From RU20A sp042610495 (GTDB lineage Bacteria > Pseudomonadota > Alphaproteobacteria > Rhizobiales > Rhizobiaceae): DNA of 64,000 nucleotides. Below are positions 1 through 8,662 of this stretch, in pieces (the first letter of the stretch is position 1; every line of letters starts with the position of its first letter). Location of the stretch: contig NZ_JBHGAP010000005.1 of assembly GCF_042610495.1 (NCBI RefSeq), forward strand, positions 62,001 to 126,000. The letters are read 5' to 3'. The translations under genes were made by a program, and so were the position numbers. The notes below the pieces were generated by a model. It had not been told where the DNA came from, searched no databases, and saw only the letters and a list, made by a program, of their open reading frames with translations.

Positions 1-42
1 CAGACAGGCAAGGGCTGCCAGAACTGCATAAGCTCTTTTCAT
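1..42 (-). CDS. Secreted or membrane protein, N-terminal fragment only
   Basis: A reading frame on the minus strand starts with ATG at 42 and runs off the left edge of the window. Only 14 residues are visible (MKRAYAVLAALACL): a short basic n-region followed by a hydrophobic stretch, as in a Sec signal peptide. A GGGAG ribosome binding site lies about 10 bases upstream. A perfect FixK/FNR-type box sits 27 bases upstream of the start codon, so the product may be an exported protein linked to low oxygen, such as a cytochrome or cupredoxin. That function is a guess; the mature protein is outside the window. Confidence 0.6.
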   Translation of the reverse strand, partial: MKRAYAVLAALACL

Positions 43-396
43 CACAATCGTGTCTCCCAAATGCGCGCTTGATCAGGATCAAAGCGTTGCGCAGAATCCC
101 TGCGATACTGAACCGCTTCAAACCACAGTTTGATCCATGCCGCAACATCTGTCCATTCAAGCCCATGCGGCATTTTTGCCCAAACGCAAGGCCTGCGCAG
201 GCTTGGGGCGATGACGGGGATTTTTGCCGGATTTATCCACATGCCGCCGCTACATCGCAGACCGCCAGGGGGTGGCATCATGGCTTCGGCGACTTCATAA
301 TTCAGCCATACGCAGTCTTAATGTGCGCCGCGGGGCTTTTCATCCGCACCCGCGGCCTTAAAGAATAGCCTCATGATTCGTAGTTTCGAGGTGTGC
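43..396. other. Divergent intergenic region
   Basis: Non-coding stretch between the left-edge minus-strand gene and ialB. Apart from the FixK/FNR box at 69-82 and the promoters it must hold, I see no conserved gene, RNA or repeat in it. Confidence 0.5.
69..82. promoter_or_regulatory. FixK/FNR-type anaerobox
   Basis: TTGATCAGGATCAA matches the FNR/FixK consensus TTGAT-N4-ATCAA in every fixed position and is a near-perfect palindrome. Its centre is about 33 bases before the ATG of the minus-strand gene that leaves the window at base 1. That is closer than class II activation at -41.5 would normally allow unless the transcript or true start lies slightly downstream, so mode of action is open. 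It is nearly 300 bases from ialB on the other side. Confidence 0.6.
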
Positions 397-921
397 ATGG
401 GCCGTCGCTCCTATTCCCTGCCCGTCGCGGCGGCTTTTGCCGCGCTTGCGGTGCTCGTGACGTTCAACACGGCCGCCGCGCAGGCGACGCAGCCGGGCAC
501 GGTGAAGTCCAATCACGGCGCCTGGTCGATCGTCTGCGACCAGCCGGCCGGCGCCACTGCCGAGCAGTGCGCGCTGATGCAGAACGTGATTGCCGAAGAC
601 CGCCCGGAAGTCGGTCTTTCCGTCGTCGTGCTGAAGACCGCCGACCGCAAGGCGAAGATCCTGCGCGTGCTGGCGCCGCTCGGCGTGCTCCTGCCCAACG
701 GGCTCGGGCTGAATGTGGACGGCAAGGATATCGGCCGCGCCTATTTCGTGCGCTGCTTCTCCGACGGCTGCTATGCCGAGGTGGTGCTGGAAGAAGAGCT
801 TCTGAAGACCTTCCGCGCCGGCAAGACCGCCACCTTCATCGTCTTCCAGTCGCCGGAAGAAGGAATCGGCATTCCTGTCGATCTGAAGGGGTTCGGCGAA
901 GGGTATGACGCGCTGCCGTGA
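397..921 (+). CDS. Invasion-associated locus B (IalB) family protein
   Basis: Small exported protein of 174 residues. An Arg-rich start and a hydrophobic run of about 20 residues ending in AAAQA form a classic signal peptide, so the mature protein is periplasmic. The rest matches the IalB fold: a Trp-x-x-x-Cys segment early (WSIVCDQ), a second Cys in EQCALM, and a later Cys pair in RCFSDGC. IalB was named for Bartonella erythrocyte invasion, but homologues are widespread in free-living rhizobia, where the role is unclear. I chose ATG 397 because GAGG lies five bases upstream and it gives a clean signal peptide; ATG 373 in the same frame is possible. It reads toward tldD, 90 bases away. Confidence 0.8.
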   Translation: MGRRSYSLPVAAAFAALAVLVTFNTAAAQATQPGTVKSNHGAWSIVCDQPAGATAEQCALMQNVIAEDRPEVGLSVVVLKTADRKAKILRVLAPLGVLLPNGLGLNVDGKDIGRAYFVRCFSDGCYAEVVLEEELLKTFRAGKTATFIVFQSPEEGIGIPVDLKGFGEGYDALP

Positions 922-1011
922 GGGGCGGCAACCGCCTGCGCCCTTCCGCAACTTGCCCTGCACGCGCCGCATCTCTACATGAGAGGGAATGACGCCTTCA
1001 GGAGCCTGCCG

Positions 1012-2427
1012 ATGAACACCGATCTTCTTTCCCTCTTCGATGCGGACGAAGCGACCGTGCAGGCGGTGCTGCGCGAGACGCTTTCCAGCGCCGATGACGG
1101 GGAGCTTTACCTCGAGCATGCGCAGGCGGAATCATTGTCCTTCGACAATGGCCGCCTGAAGGGGGGCAGCTTCAACACCGACCAGGGTTTTGGCCTGCGG
1201 GCGGTGGCCGGCGAGGCTGTCGGCTATGCGCATTCGGGCGACCTTTCGCTTTCGGCGCTGAAGCGGGCGTCGGATGCGGTGGCGCAGGTGACGCGGGGCT
1301 ATTCGGGCTGCTATGCCGCCGCGCCGCAAGGCACGAATGCGCGGCTTTACGGGGACGGCAATCCGATCGGCGAACCCAGTTTCGAGGCGAAGGTGGCCCT
1401 CTTGACCGAGATCGACGCCTATCTGCGCGCCAAGGATCCGAAGGTGCGGCAGGTGACGGCGACGATCGGCGCAAGCTGGCAGGTGGTGGAGATCATCCGC
1501 GCCGACGGCCATCGCATGCGCGATGTCAGGCCGATGACGCGGCTCAACATTTCCGTCGTCACCGGCGAAGGCGACCGGCAGGAGTCGGGCTCCTACGGCA
1601 TTGGCGGGCGGCGCGGTTTTGCGGATTTCATCGCCACGGAAAACTGGCAGGCGGGCGCCGACGAGGCGCTGCGCCAGGCTCTCGTCAATCTCGAGGCCGT
1701 CGATGCGCCGGCCGGCACCATGGATGTGGTGCTGGGCAACGGCTGGCCGGGCGTCATGCTGCACGAGGCGGTCGGCCATGGGCTGGAAGGCGACTTCAAC
1801 CGCAAGAAGACCTCCGCCTTTGCCGGGCTTCTGGGCGAGCAGGTCGCGGCCAGGGGCGTCACCGTCGTCGATGACGGCACGATCGGCGAACGGCGCGGCT
1901 CGATCACCATCGATGACGAGGGCACGCCCTCTGCCTACAATGTGCTGATCGAGGACGGCAAGCTGGTCGGCTACATGCAAGACCGGCAGAATGCGCGCCT
2001 CATGGGCATGAAGCCGACCGGCAACGGCCGCCGCCAGGGCTATGCCCATGTGCCCATGCCGCGCATGACCAATACCTACATGCTCTCCGGCAGCCATACG
2101 CCCGACGAGATCATCGCGTCGGTGAAGAAGGGCATCTATGCCGTTTCCTTCGGCGGCGGGCAGGTGGACATCACCTCCGGCAAGTTCGTCTTCGGCTGCA
2201 CCGAGGCTTACCTCATCGAGAACGGGAAGATCGGCGCGCCGGTGAAGGGCGCGATGCTGATCGGCAACGGGCCGGACGCCATGCGCCGCGTGACGATGGT
2301 CGGCAACGACACCAAGCTCGATACCGGCATCGGCAATTGCGGCAAGGCCGGCCAGTGGGTGCCGGTCGGCGTCGGCCAGCCGCACCTGCGTATGGACGCG
2401 ATCACCGTGGGCGGTACGCAGGCGTAA
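1012..2427 (+). CDS. tldD: Metalloprotease TldD
   Basis: Protein of 471 residues, the usual TldD length. TldD pairs with TldE/PmbA to form a cytoplasmic zinc protease that cuts unfolded peptides, matures microcin B17 in Enterobacteria and degrades antitoxin CcdA. The metal site HEAVGH (HExxxH, residues about 251-256) is intact, followed by the typical GLEGDFNRKKTSAF stretch, and the C-terminal half carries the conserved GKFVFGCTEAYLIENG region. A start further upstream at 979 is in frame, but GGAG eight bases before ATG 1012 supports the shorter form. No pmbA is in the window. In many rhizobia tldD precedes the cox genes; here it faces a convergent MazG-like gene instead. Confidence 0.95.
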   Translation: MNTDLLSLFDADEATVQAVLRETLSSADDGELYLEHAQAESLSFDNGRLKGGSFNTDQGFGLRAVAGEAVGYAHSGDLSLSALKRASDAVAQVTRGYSGCYAAAPQGTNARLYGDGNPIGEPSFEAKVALLTEIDAYLRAKDPKVRQVTATIGASWQVVEIIRADGHRMRDVRPMTRLNISVVTGEGDRQESGSYGIGGRRGFADFIATENWQAGADEALRQALVNLEAVDAPAGTMDVVLGNGWPGVMLHEAVGHGLEGDFNRKKTSAFAGLLGEQVAARGVTVVDDGTIGERRGSITIDDEGTPSAYNVLIEDGKLVGYMQDRQNARLMGMKPTGNGRRQGYAHVPMPRMTNTYMLSGSHTPDEIIASVKKGIYAVSFGGGQVDITSGKFVFGCTEAYLIENGKIGAPVKGAMLIGNGPDAMRRVTMVGNDTKLDTGIGNCGKAGQWVPVGVGQPHLRMDAITVGGTQA

Positions 2428-2507
2428 GGCGACGGGCGCGCGCCCAAGACCACAAGCGCAAGCGCAGGGATGATGCGGGCCGGATGGGTGGCGTTCGGGT
2501 CCCGCTG

Positions 2508-2834
2508 TCAGCGGATCCCTGCCCTCGTCTCTGCTTCCGGATGAAAGCGCCATTTGCGCGCGATGGCGGCCGGAAGGTCGATGTCCTGCTGGCCGGCGAG
2601 AAGGAAGACGTGGCCGAGGAGATCGGCGAGTTCATCGGCCAGCGCCTGGCGGCAGGCGGCCTCGTCCAGCCCCTTGCGGCGGCCGCGGCCGGTAAGGCGG
2701 TTCCAGGCTTGCGTCACCTCGCCTGTTTCCTCCTGCAGCTTGAGGATGAACCAGTCGGGGTCACGAGCGATGCCATTGTCGCCGGCATAGGTTCGGGAGG
2801 CGGTCTCGAAACGCTCGATCAGGTGGGCGAACAT
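2508..2834 (-). CDS. MazG-like nucleotide pyrophosphohydrolase
   Basis: 108-residue all-alpha protein with the MazG-superfamily metal motifs: KLQEETGEV (EExxE type) near residue 35 and DELADLLGH (ExxD) near residue 70. Such enzymes cleave nucleoside triphosphates to monophosphate and pyrophosphate, often as house-cleaning of non-canonical nucleotides; the exact substrate cannot be read from sequence. The start is ATG 2834, preceded by GGAG at five bases. A GTG two codons upstream overlaps that binding site and is unlikely. A box one base away from the alphaproteobacterial LexA consensus lies at 2848-2862, which would fit a damage-linked role but needs proof. Confidence 0.8.
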   Translation of the reverse strand: MFAHLIERFETASRTYAGDNGIARDPDWFILKLQEETGEVTQAWNRLTGRGRRKGLDEAACRQALADELADLLGHVFLLAGQQDIDLPAAIARKWRFHPEAETRAGIR

Positions 2835-2847
2835 GGTCACTCCGCTT

Positions 2848-2862
2848 GTTTCTCTTTTGTTC
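2848..2862. promoter_or_regulatory. LexA (SOS) box-like site, one mismatch
   Basis: GTTTCTCTTTTGTTC fits GTTC-N7-GTTC, the alphaproteobacterial LexA box, except for one base in the first half-site. It is 14 bases upstream of the start codon of the MazG-like gene. It closely resembles the perfect box at 18068-18082, including the T-rich spacer. Confidence 0.4.
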
Positions 2863-3030
2863 TGCGCGATTCTCCTCCGTCAGGCCAGTGCCTGCGACGA
2901 AACGAGACAGGTAGCCGGTCGTTTGTGGAAGGTTCCTTCCCCATCGGTTCAACAAGGCTTAAGGCATGGGTGCTAGTCAGGGTTGACGTTCAGCCGTGCG
3001 GCCGGACACCGAAGGCACAAGGGAAACCCG

Positions 3031-4089
3031 ATGTCGATTGTGACGAGAGCGAGGATGGTGGCGCGCCACACCGCGATCCGCGGTGGGCTGATTGCCTCCT
3101 TTGCGCTGTCGCGTGCAGGGCTGCTCAAGGCGGCGCGCGGTCGCGGCGCGGTCTTCACTCTCCATCATGTCCGCCCGGAAGCGTCGCGGCCCTTTGCGCC
3201 GAACGGCCATCTGGAGATCACCCCGGACTTTCTCGAAACGGCGATCCTGGCGCTGAAGTCGCAAGGCTACCGGTTCATTTCTACAGACGCGCTTGCCACG
3301 ATCACCGAGGATGGCGATCCGCGTCCCTTTGCCTGCTTCACGCTGGATGACGGCTATCGCAACAATCTGGAGCATGCCGCGCCTGTCTTTGCCCGGCATG
3401 GCGTGCCTTTCACCGTCTATGTCACGGCCGGTTTCATCCATCGCAGCCACACGCTGTGGTGGGAAACCGCGACGGAACTGCTGACGCGCAACAATCGCGT
3501 CACGCTCGATTTCGGCGACGGACCGCGCAGCTTCGCGCTGGATGATTACGCTGCCCGCGACAAGGCCTTCGACCATATCGCCGGCTTTATTCGTGGCACG
3601 ACAGGCCAGCTCAGCGAAGCCGAGGCGGTGGCACGGCTGGACGCCGCGGCGCGGGCGCATGGCATCGATCCGGTGGCGATCACCGAGCGGCTTACGCTCT
3701 GCAGCGACGGGATTGCGGCGCTCGCCGCCGTCAAGGGCGCGACGATCGGGGCGCATACGGTCACGCATGCGGCCCTCTCCCGGCTTCCCGAGGCAACGGC
3801 GCTTGGCGAGATGGTCGCGTCCGCCGATGCGATCGAAGCCATCACGGGAACGCGACCGCGCAGCTTCGCCTACCCCTATGGCGACCGCTCTGCCGTCTCC
3901 ATCCGCGAGCAGCGGTTGGCTGAACAGGCGGGTTTCCTGACCGCCGTCACCACCCGACCCGGCATCGTGGCCACCCGACCGGCGCTGACCTTGCAGCCGC
4001 GGATTTCCCTCAACGGCTACTACCAGCGGGCGCTTTATGTGCGCGCACTGGCCTCGGGCATCCCGTTCCGCCTGATGGCCGGCGGGTGA
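3031..4089 (+). CDS. Polysaccharide deacetylase family protein
   Basis: 352-residue NodB-type carbohydrate esterase. The two Asp of the catalytic and metal site are in FTLDDGYRNN (about residue 110), the metal-binding His pair is in IGAHTVTHAALS (about residue 243), and SFAYPYGD follows, all in the expected order. The family removes N- or O-acetyl groups from polysaccharides at the cell surface; the substrate is unknown. No clear signal peptide is present, although the first 40 residues contain a moderately hydrophobic stretch (GGLIASFALSRAGLL) that could anchor it. ATG 3031 is preferred because AAGGGA precedes it; a TTG at 2983 lacks support. It is divergent from the MazG-like gene. Confidence 0.85.
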   Translation: MSIVTRARMVARHTAIRGGLIASFALSRAGLLKAARGRGAVFTLHHVRPEASRPFAPNGHLEITPDFLETAILALKSQGYRFISTDALATITEDGDPRPFACFTLDDGYRNNLEHAAPVFARHGVPFTVYVTAGFIHRSHTLWWETATELLTRNNRVTLDFGDGPRSFALDDYAARDKAFDHIAGFIRGTTGQLSEAEAVARLDAAARAHGIDPVAITERLTLCSDGIAALAAVKGATIGAHTVTHAALSRLPEATALGEMVASADAIEAITGTRPRSFAYPYGDRSAVSIREQRLAEQAGFLTAVTTRPGIVATRPALTLQPRISLNGYYQRALYVRALASGIPFRLMAGG

Positions 4090-4120
4090 TGCTTCGCCAA
4101 GCTGTGCCGACGGGCGGGTA

Positions 4121-4144
4121 TCCCCTGCCCTTCCGGGCAAGGGA
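4121..4144. terminator. Possible hairpin terminator between convergent genes
   Basis: TCCCCTGCCC and GGGCAAGGGA form a ten-base stem with one mismatch around a TTCC loop. It lies between the ends of the deacetylase gene and pdxH. There is no U-tract, so it may only be a stabilising hairpin. Confidence 0.3.
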
Positions 4145-4287
4145 ATGCCTGCGTTGAAGGCGCCCTCACGTCAGCAATCAACTCGCCCTGACAGATCGAG
4201 ATCGCCGCTCCCGGCTTCCTTACAGGACGCATGCTCTGTCGGTCCACGCGTCATTCCGGCCGCCTGGGGCCTCATCCGTGGATGTCG

Positions 4288-4908
4288 TTACGGATACATC
4301 CGCACCTTCTCCCAGCCGCCGTCCGGCGTGGCGCGGCGGAATTCGACGCGATCATGGAGGCGGAAGGGACGGTCGTGCCAGAATTCGATCGAAGTCGGGG
4401 CAAGGCGGAAGCCGGACCAGTGCGGCGGACGCGGGATTTCGCCGATCGGGTAGCGGGCCGTGTATTCGGCAACCGCCTTTTCCAGCGCGAAGCGGCTCTC
4501 GAGCGGGCGGGACTGTTTGGAAGCCCAGGCGCCGATACGGCTGCCGCGCGGGCGGGTGCGGTAATATTCGTCGGCTTCGGCATCGCTAACGGAGGCGATG
4601 GGGCCGCGCAGGCGCACCTGCCGGCGTAGCGATTTCCAGTGAAAACACATGGCTGCCTTACCGCTGCCCAGAATTTCGCGTCCCTTCTGGCTTTCGTAGT
4701 TGGTGTAGAAAACAAAGCCGTCCGTGTCGAAACCCTTCAGGAGAACCATGCGCACATTGGGCAGGCCGTCTTCATCGACGGTTGCCAGCGAGAGCGCATT
4801 CGGATCGTTGATTTCACTGGCCGTCGCCTCCTCCAGCCAGGCACCGAAGAGGGTGAAGGGCTCGGCCGCTTGCGTGAAGTCACCTGTTGTTAACCCTTTG
4901 TCATCCAT
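4288..4908 (-). CDS. pdxH: Pyridoxamine 5'-phosphate oxidase PdxH
   Basis: 206 residues, normal for the family. PdxH is an FMN enzyme that oxidises pyridoxine 5'-phosphate or pyridoxamine 5'-phosphate to pyridoxal 5'-phosphate with O2, the last and salvage step of vitamin B6 synthesis. Visible hallmarks are NVRMVLLKGFD and FYTNYESQKGRE in the FMN-binding half, FHWKSLRRQVRLRG in the middle, and the C-terminal signature region with SIEFWHDRPFRLHDR. The start at 4908 gives MDDKGLTTGDF; upstream in-frame codons belong to the intergenic region shared with the divergent lipoprotein gene. No other vitamin B6 gene is nearby. Confidence 0.95.
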   Translation of the reverse strand: MDDKGLTTGDFTQAAEPFTLFGAWLEEATASEINDPNALSLATVDEDGLPNVRMVLLKGFDTDGFVFYTNYESQKGREILGSGKAAMCFHWKSLRRQVRLRGPIASVSDAEADEYYRTRPRGSRIGAWASKQSRPLESRFALEKAVAEYTARYPIGEIPRPPHWSGFRLAPTSIEFWHDRPFRLHDRVEFRRATPDGGWEKVRMYP

Positions 4909-5070
4909 GATCGTCTTCCGATGCTGCTTTCTGCGCCTGACCTGATGTCGTTGCGACCGCATGGTTCGGGACAGACAGCGACGGTAAACGCCAATGATGC
5001 GCGTATCGAAGCCGCCTTCGAACCGGACGGGATTGCCGTGGTAGACATAGCAAAGTCGCTCGAAGAGACA

Positions 5071-5499
5071 ATGACGGATCGCCTGCCCCGGCGTGGCGCA
5101 GCGTCGCGGGTGCTGCTGGCTGCCGCCATTTCGCTTTCGCTGTCCGGCTGCATGGGCACGGCCGGCGATGTCCTGAAAATGGACAATGTCGATCGCAACC
5201 TCACCACCTCCTCCGTGCCGGCCGCGCTCGACGAGACGACCGACGAGGCCGCCGTGCGCAATGCGGTGTCTGCCGCCGATCTCGAAAGCCTCGGCCAGAC
5301 CGCCATTCCGTGGGCCAACACACGTTCGGGAAGCGCAGGCGTGATCAGCGCCGTGCGCGAAAATTCCGATTCGGGCCTCACCTGCCGCACCTTCGTGACG
5401 ACCCGTCACTCCTACGAGGGTATCGCCCGCTTCGAAGGCAGCGCCTGCAAGGTGTCCGACGATCGCTGGAACCTCGTGAAATTTGCGCCGCAGGGATAG
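5071..5499 (+). CDS. RT0821/Lpp0805-type surface lipoprotein
   Basis: 142-residue protein with a lipoprotein signal: basic start, hydrophobic stretch, and the lipobox LSGC with Cys at about residue 27, so it should be lipidated and sorted to the envelope. The C-terminal half (GLTCRTFVTTRHSYEG and following) resembles the 17-kDa/RT0821 surface antigen domain found in Rickettsia and rhizobia; function unknown. The start ATG 5071 places the lipobox correctly. It is transcribed away from pdxH. Confidence 0.7.
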   Translation: MTDRLPRRGAASRVLLAAAISLSLSGCMGTAGDVLKMDNVDRNLTTSSVPAALDETTDEAAVRNAVSAADLESLGQTAIPWANTRSGSAGVISAVRENSDSGLTCRTFVTTRHSYEGIARFEGSACKVSDDRWNLVKFAPQG

Positions 5500-5570
5500 G
5501 CGAAACGTAAGACGAAATTAACCATTCTTCGTCAAAGTCGCCCTCATGTGCCCCAATTCCGGTCAGAGCA

Positions 5571-5590
5571 CCCGCGGAGCGGGCCCTTTT
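5571..5590 (+). terminator. Weak terminator-like hairpin
   Basis: CCCGC and GCGGG pair around a three-base loop and are followed by CCCTTTT, downstream of the lipoprotein gene. The stem is only five base pairs, so this is tentative. Confidence 0.3.
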
Positions 5591-5716
5591 CTAACCTCAC
5601 ATTAGCAAGTTTGACCCAGCATTTGCGACGGGACCGCGCATGACACGCGCGGCCAGGATCGGACCGCTTTCCAGGAACCGGCAGGAGGGAAAGCGCAGCC
5701 ACGGGGTGAATTTGTG

Positions 5717-6898
5717 ATGCGTGATCCCTATGCGACACTCGGTGTCCGGCGCAATGCCGGCATGGACGAGATCAAGGCGGCGTGGCGCAACGCGGCGAAA
5801 TCCGCGCATCCCGATCACAATCAGAACGACCCGGAAGCCGCCGAGCGCTTTGCCGAGATCGGCCGCGCCTATGAGGTGCTGAAGGATCCGAAGCTGCGCA
5901 GCCGCTATGACCAGGCCCGGCGCGAGGCGGACCTGCGCCGCATGGAAGAATTGAAGGCGAAGATGCAGGCGGCGAATGCCGCCGCGCAGGCCGAGGCCGA
6001 AAAGCCGATCGGGCCGGAGACGGCGGAGGAAGTGGTGGATCGCCTGTTCGGCGAGGGCAAGGCGCGCACCGCCGGCCCCTCCTCTTCGCAGAACCAAGGC
6101 CAGAGCCAGGGGCAGACCCAATCCCAGCAGCACGGCCAGGCGCAGCAGCAGTCGCAGGCGCGGCCGCGCACCAGCGCCGAGGAGCGGGCCTTTGCCGCCC
6201 GCGCCGAACCGCGCGGCGAGGCCCGCCCGACCCTCCAGACATCCGGCGAGCGCAGCGACTGGGCGGACGATGGTGACAGCGAGCGGGCCGACAGCAGCAA
6301 AGGCAGGGGCTTCCTGCTGAGGCGCGCGGCCGCACCGGCGGCCGAACTCGTCAGCGCATTGGTCAAGCGGCTGCGAGGCCGCACGATCGAGAAAACGCCA
6401 GATCTCGTCGTGGACGTTCCCGTGACGGTGGCGCAGGTGTTCCGCCGCGAGCGCGTCAGCGTGGCGCTGCCGGAAGGCGAGAATGTCAAGGTCGCGGTGC
6501 CGGCAGGCGCCGTCGACGGGCAACCGATCCGGCTTCGCGAACAGGGCTACCGGGTTGCGGGCGCCAAGCGCGGCGACGCGGTGGCGGTGTTGCGCGTGCA
6601 GCGCGACGAGACCTTCCGCATCGAAGGACTGGATCTCGTGACCACGCTGTCGATCGACATCCAGGACGCCGTGCTCGGCTGCGAGCGGACGGTGGAAAGC
6701 CTTGATGGCGCCGTGACGGTGGAGGTTCCCGCCTGGTCCGGCTCCGACAAGGCGGTCCGCATCGCCGGCCGCGGGCTGATGGGCGTGGACGGCACGCGTG
6801 GCGATCTCGTCGTCGAACTGCGCATCGTGCTCTTCGAAAAGCCGGACGAAAAGGTCACCGACCTCATGCGCTCGATGAAGCACGGCTTTTATCTGTGA
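5717..6898 (+). CDS. DnaJ-family co-chaperone (CbpA-like, type II)
   Basis: 393 residues. A J domain fills residues 1-65 with the DnaK-stimulating HPD tripeptide at 31-33. A charged helical segment follows, then a low-complexity linker around residues 120-160 rich in Gln, Ser and Gly. The C-terminal domain from about residue 205 matches the DnaJ substrate-binding sheets (VDVPVTVAQVFRRERV, VPAGAVDGQPIRLREQG). There is no Cys-rich zinc finger, so it is CbpA-like rather than a true DnaJ. It should deliver unfolded clients to DnaK in the cytoplasm. ATG 5717 directly follows a GTG in frame. Confidence 0.85.
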   Translation: MRDPYATLGVRRNAGMDEIKAAWRNAAKSAHPDHNQNDPEAAERFAEIGRAYEVLKDPKLRSRYDQARREADLRRMEELKAKMQAANAAAQAEAEKPIGPETAEEVVDRLFGEGKARTAGPSSSQNQGQSQGQTQSQQHGQAQQQSQARPRTSAEERAFAARAEPRGEARPTLQTSGERSDWADDGDSERADSSKGRGFLLRRAAAPAAELVSALVKRLRGRTIEKTPDLVVDVPVTVAQVFRRERVSVALPEGENVKVAVPAGAVDGQPIRLREQGYRVAGAKRGDAVAVLRVQRDETFRIEGLDLVTTLSIDIQDAVLGCERTVESLDGAVTVEVPAWSGSDKAVRIAGRGLMGVDGTRGDLVVELRIVLFEKPDEKVTDLMRSMKHGFYL

Positions 6899-7110
6899 CG
6901 GGTCAAGGCTTTGTGACAAGTCCATGACGCTGACCCATTATTACGGGGACTAACAGTTCCTGATTTGCTGCGCGCTTGAACCCCCCATCACCCTATGTCA
7001 TAGGGCTGGCCTGTCATATTGACGCATGGGCGCCTTTGCGCGCTTTCCGGCATGCGTCTTTCTTCAGGCGTCGCCCGATTTTGCGGGCCGTGCCGAGATT
7101 GGGGACTTTA

Positions 7111-7929
7111 ATGGTAGTTGCATCGGGTCTGATGAAGGGCAAGCGCGGCGTCATCATGGGCGTGGCGAACAATCGGTCAATCGCCTGGGGCATCGCCAAG
7201 GCACTGGCCGATGCCGGCGCGGAACTGGCGCTGACCTGGCAGGGCGATGCCCTGAAGAAGCGCGTGGAGCCGCTGGCGCAGGAACTCGGCGCGATGATGG
7301 CCGGCCACTGCGACGTGACCGATCTTGCGACGATCGACGCCGTCTTCGAGAATGTCGAAAAGGCCTGGGGCAAGATCGACTTCGTCGTGCATGCCATCGC
7401 CTTTTCCGACAAGGACGAGCTGACGGGCCGCTACCTCAACACCAGCCGGGAAAACTTCACCCGGACGATGGATATTTCCGTCTACTCCTTCACGGCCGTG
7501 GCTCAGCGCGCCGACCGCATCATGAATGATGGCGGCTCGATGATCACGCTGACCTATTACGGCGCCGAGAAGGTCATGCCGCACTACAACGTCATGGGCG
7601 TTGCGAAGGCAGCCCTCGAAGCGAGCGTACGCTATCTCGCCGTCGACCTTGGGAATCGCGGCATCCGCGTGAACGCCATTTCGGCTGGTCCGATCAAGAC
7701 GCTCGCCGCCTCCGGCATCGGCGACTTCCGCTATATCCTGAAGTGGAACGAGTATAATGCGCCGCTGAAGCGCACGGTTTCGATCGAGGAAGTCGGCAAT
7801 TCCGCACTCTACCTGCTTTCCGATCTCTCCACCGGCGTCACCGGCGAGGTCCATCACGTCGATTCGGGCTACCACACGGTCGGGATGAAGGCGGTGGATG
7901 CGCCGGACATTTCCGTCGTGAAGGAATGA
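7111..7929 (+). CDS. fabI: Enoyl-[acyl-carrier-protein] reductase (NADH) FabI
   Basis: 272-residue short-chain dehydrogenase-fold enzyme that reduces trans-2-enoyl-ACP in the last step of each fatty-acid elongation round. The FabI-specific nucleotide motif GVANNRSIAWGIAKAL is present. The catalytic Tyr-x6-Lys pair is at Y159 and K166, preceded by a second Tyr (TYYGAEK). The start MVVASGLMKGKRG resembles other rhizobial FabI proteins; an in-frame extension to 6976 is upstream sequence without family similarity. Rhizobia often have two fabI genes; only this one is here. A strong hairpin terminator follows at once. Confidence 0.93.
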   Translation: MVVASGLMKGKRGVIMGVANNRSIAWGIAKALADAGAELALTWQGDALKKRVEPLAQELGAMMAGHCDVTDLATIDAVFENVEKAWGKIDFVVHAIAFSDKDELTGRYLNTSRENFTRTMDISVYSFTAVAQRADRIMNDGGSMITLTYYGAEKVMPHYNVMGVAKAALEASVRYLAVDLGNRGIRVNAISAGPIKTLAASGIGDFRYILKWNEYNAPLKRTVSIEEVGNSALYLLSDLSTGVTGEVHHVDSGYHTVGMKAVDAPDISVVKE

Positions 7930-7935
7930 CATTCG

Positions 7936-7969
7936 GGGCGCGGTTCGGTTTTTCGATCCGCGCCCTTTT
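7936..7969 (+). terminator. Rho-independent terminator of fabI
   Basis: GGGCGCGG (7936-7943) pairs with CCGCGCCC (7958-7965), with inner pairs closing the loop further, and TTTTCTTTT follows. It starts seven bases after the fabI stop codon. Confidence 0.75.
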
Positions 7970-8071
7970 CTTTTCTGCCCCTTTCGGCCAAAAGAGGCGC
8001 GCCTGCACCGCAGGCCAATCGCGCCCCGGCGCCGGCCAATCCCCTCGTCTACCGATCCAGCGGAGGTCACC

Positions 8072-8656
8072 TTGCTCGTCTACATGGTGCGTCATGGGCA
8101 GACCGACTGGAACGCCGAAGGGCGGCTCCAGGGCCAGAAGGACATTCCGCTGAACCGTGTGGGCGAGCGACAGGCCGCTGCCAACGGACGCGCGCTGAAG
8201 ACGCTGATCGGCGCTCATGTCGCGGATTACGACTTCGTTTCCAGTCCGCTGACGCGCTGTCGCCAGACGATGGAGGCGATTCGCGGCGAGCTCGGGCTCG
8301 ATGTCGGCGCCTACCGCATGGACGAGCGCCTGCGCGAAATCTCGTTCGGGGACTGGGAAGGCCACACGCTGGCCGAGATCGAGGAGCGCCACCCGGATGC
8401 GATAGCCGTGCGCGAGGCCTCCAAGTGGGATTTCATTCCACCGGGCGAATCGGCCGAGAGCTACGAGATCCTGTCCTGGCGGATTGCCGCCTGGCTCGCC
8501 ACGGTCGATCGTCCCACCGTGTGCGTCGCGCATGGCGGCGTGATCCGCTCGGTGTTCCGTATCAAGGACCTGATGAGCGGCGGCGATGCCGCCGTCGCAC
8601 CGATCCCGCAGGATCGCATCCTGAAGATCGATGAGGGCAGCGCCCAGTGGGTCTGA
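8072..8656 (+). CDS. Histidine phosphatase family protein (phosphoglycerate-mutase-like)
   Basis: 194 residues. The catalytic RHGQTDWN motif is at residues 7-14 and the second His lies in VAHGGVIR near residue 155, both typical of branch-1 histidine phosphatases. Substrate is not predictable; annotation as phosphoglycerate mutase would be too specific. The start is probably TTG 8072: GGAGGT lies four bases before it, whereas ATG 8084 would remove the strand leading into the active site and sits 16 bases from that site. It lies downstream of fabI but behind its terminator. Confidence 0.85.
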   Translation: MLVYMVRHGQTDWNAEGRLQGQKDIPLNRVGERQAAANGRALKTLIGAHVADYDFVSSPLTRCRQTMEAIRGELGLDVGAYRMDERLREISFGDWEGHTLAEIEERHPDAIAVREASKWDFIPPGESAESYEILSWRIAAWLATVDRPTVCVAHGGVIRSVFRIKDLMSGGDAAVAPIPQDRILKIDEGSAQWV

Positions 8657-8662
8657 GAGAGT

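Noticed and set aside
2434..2445. GGGCGCGCGCCC palindrome between tldD and the MazG-like gene
   Set aside because: No loop and no U-tract; likely a by-product of high GC content.
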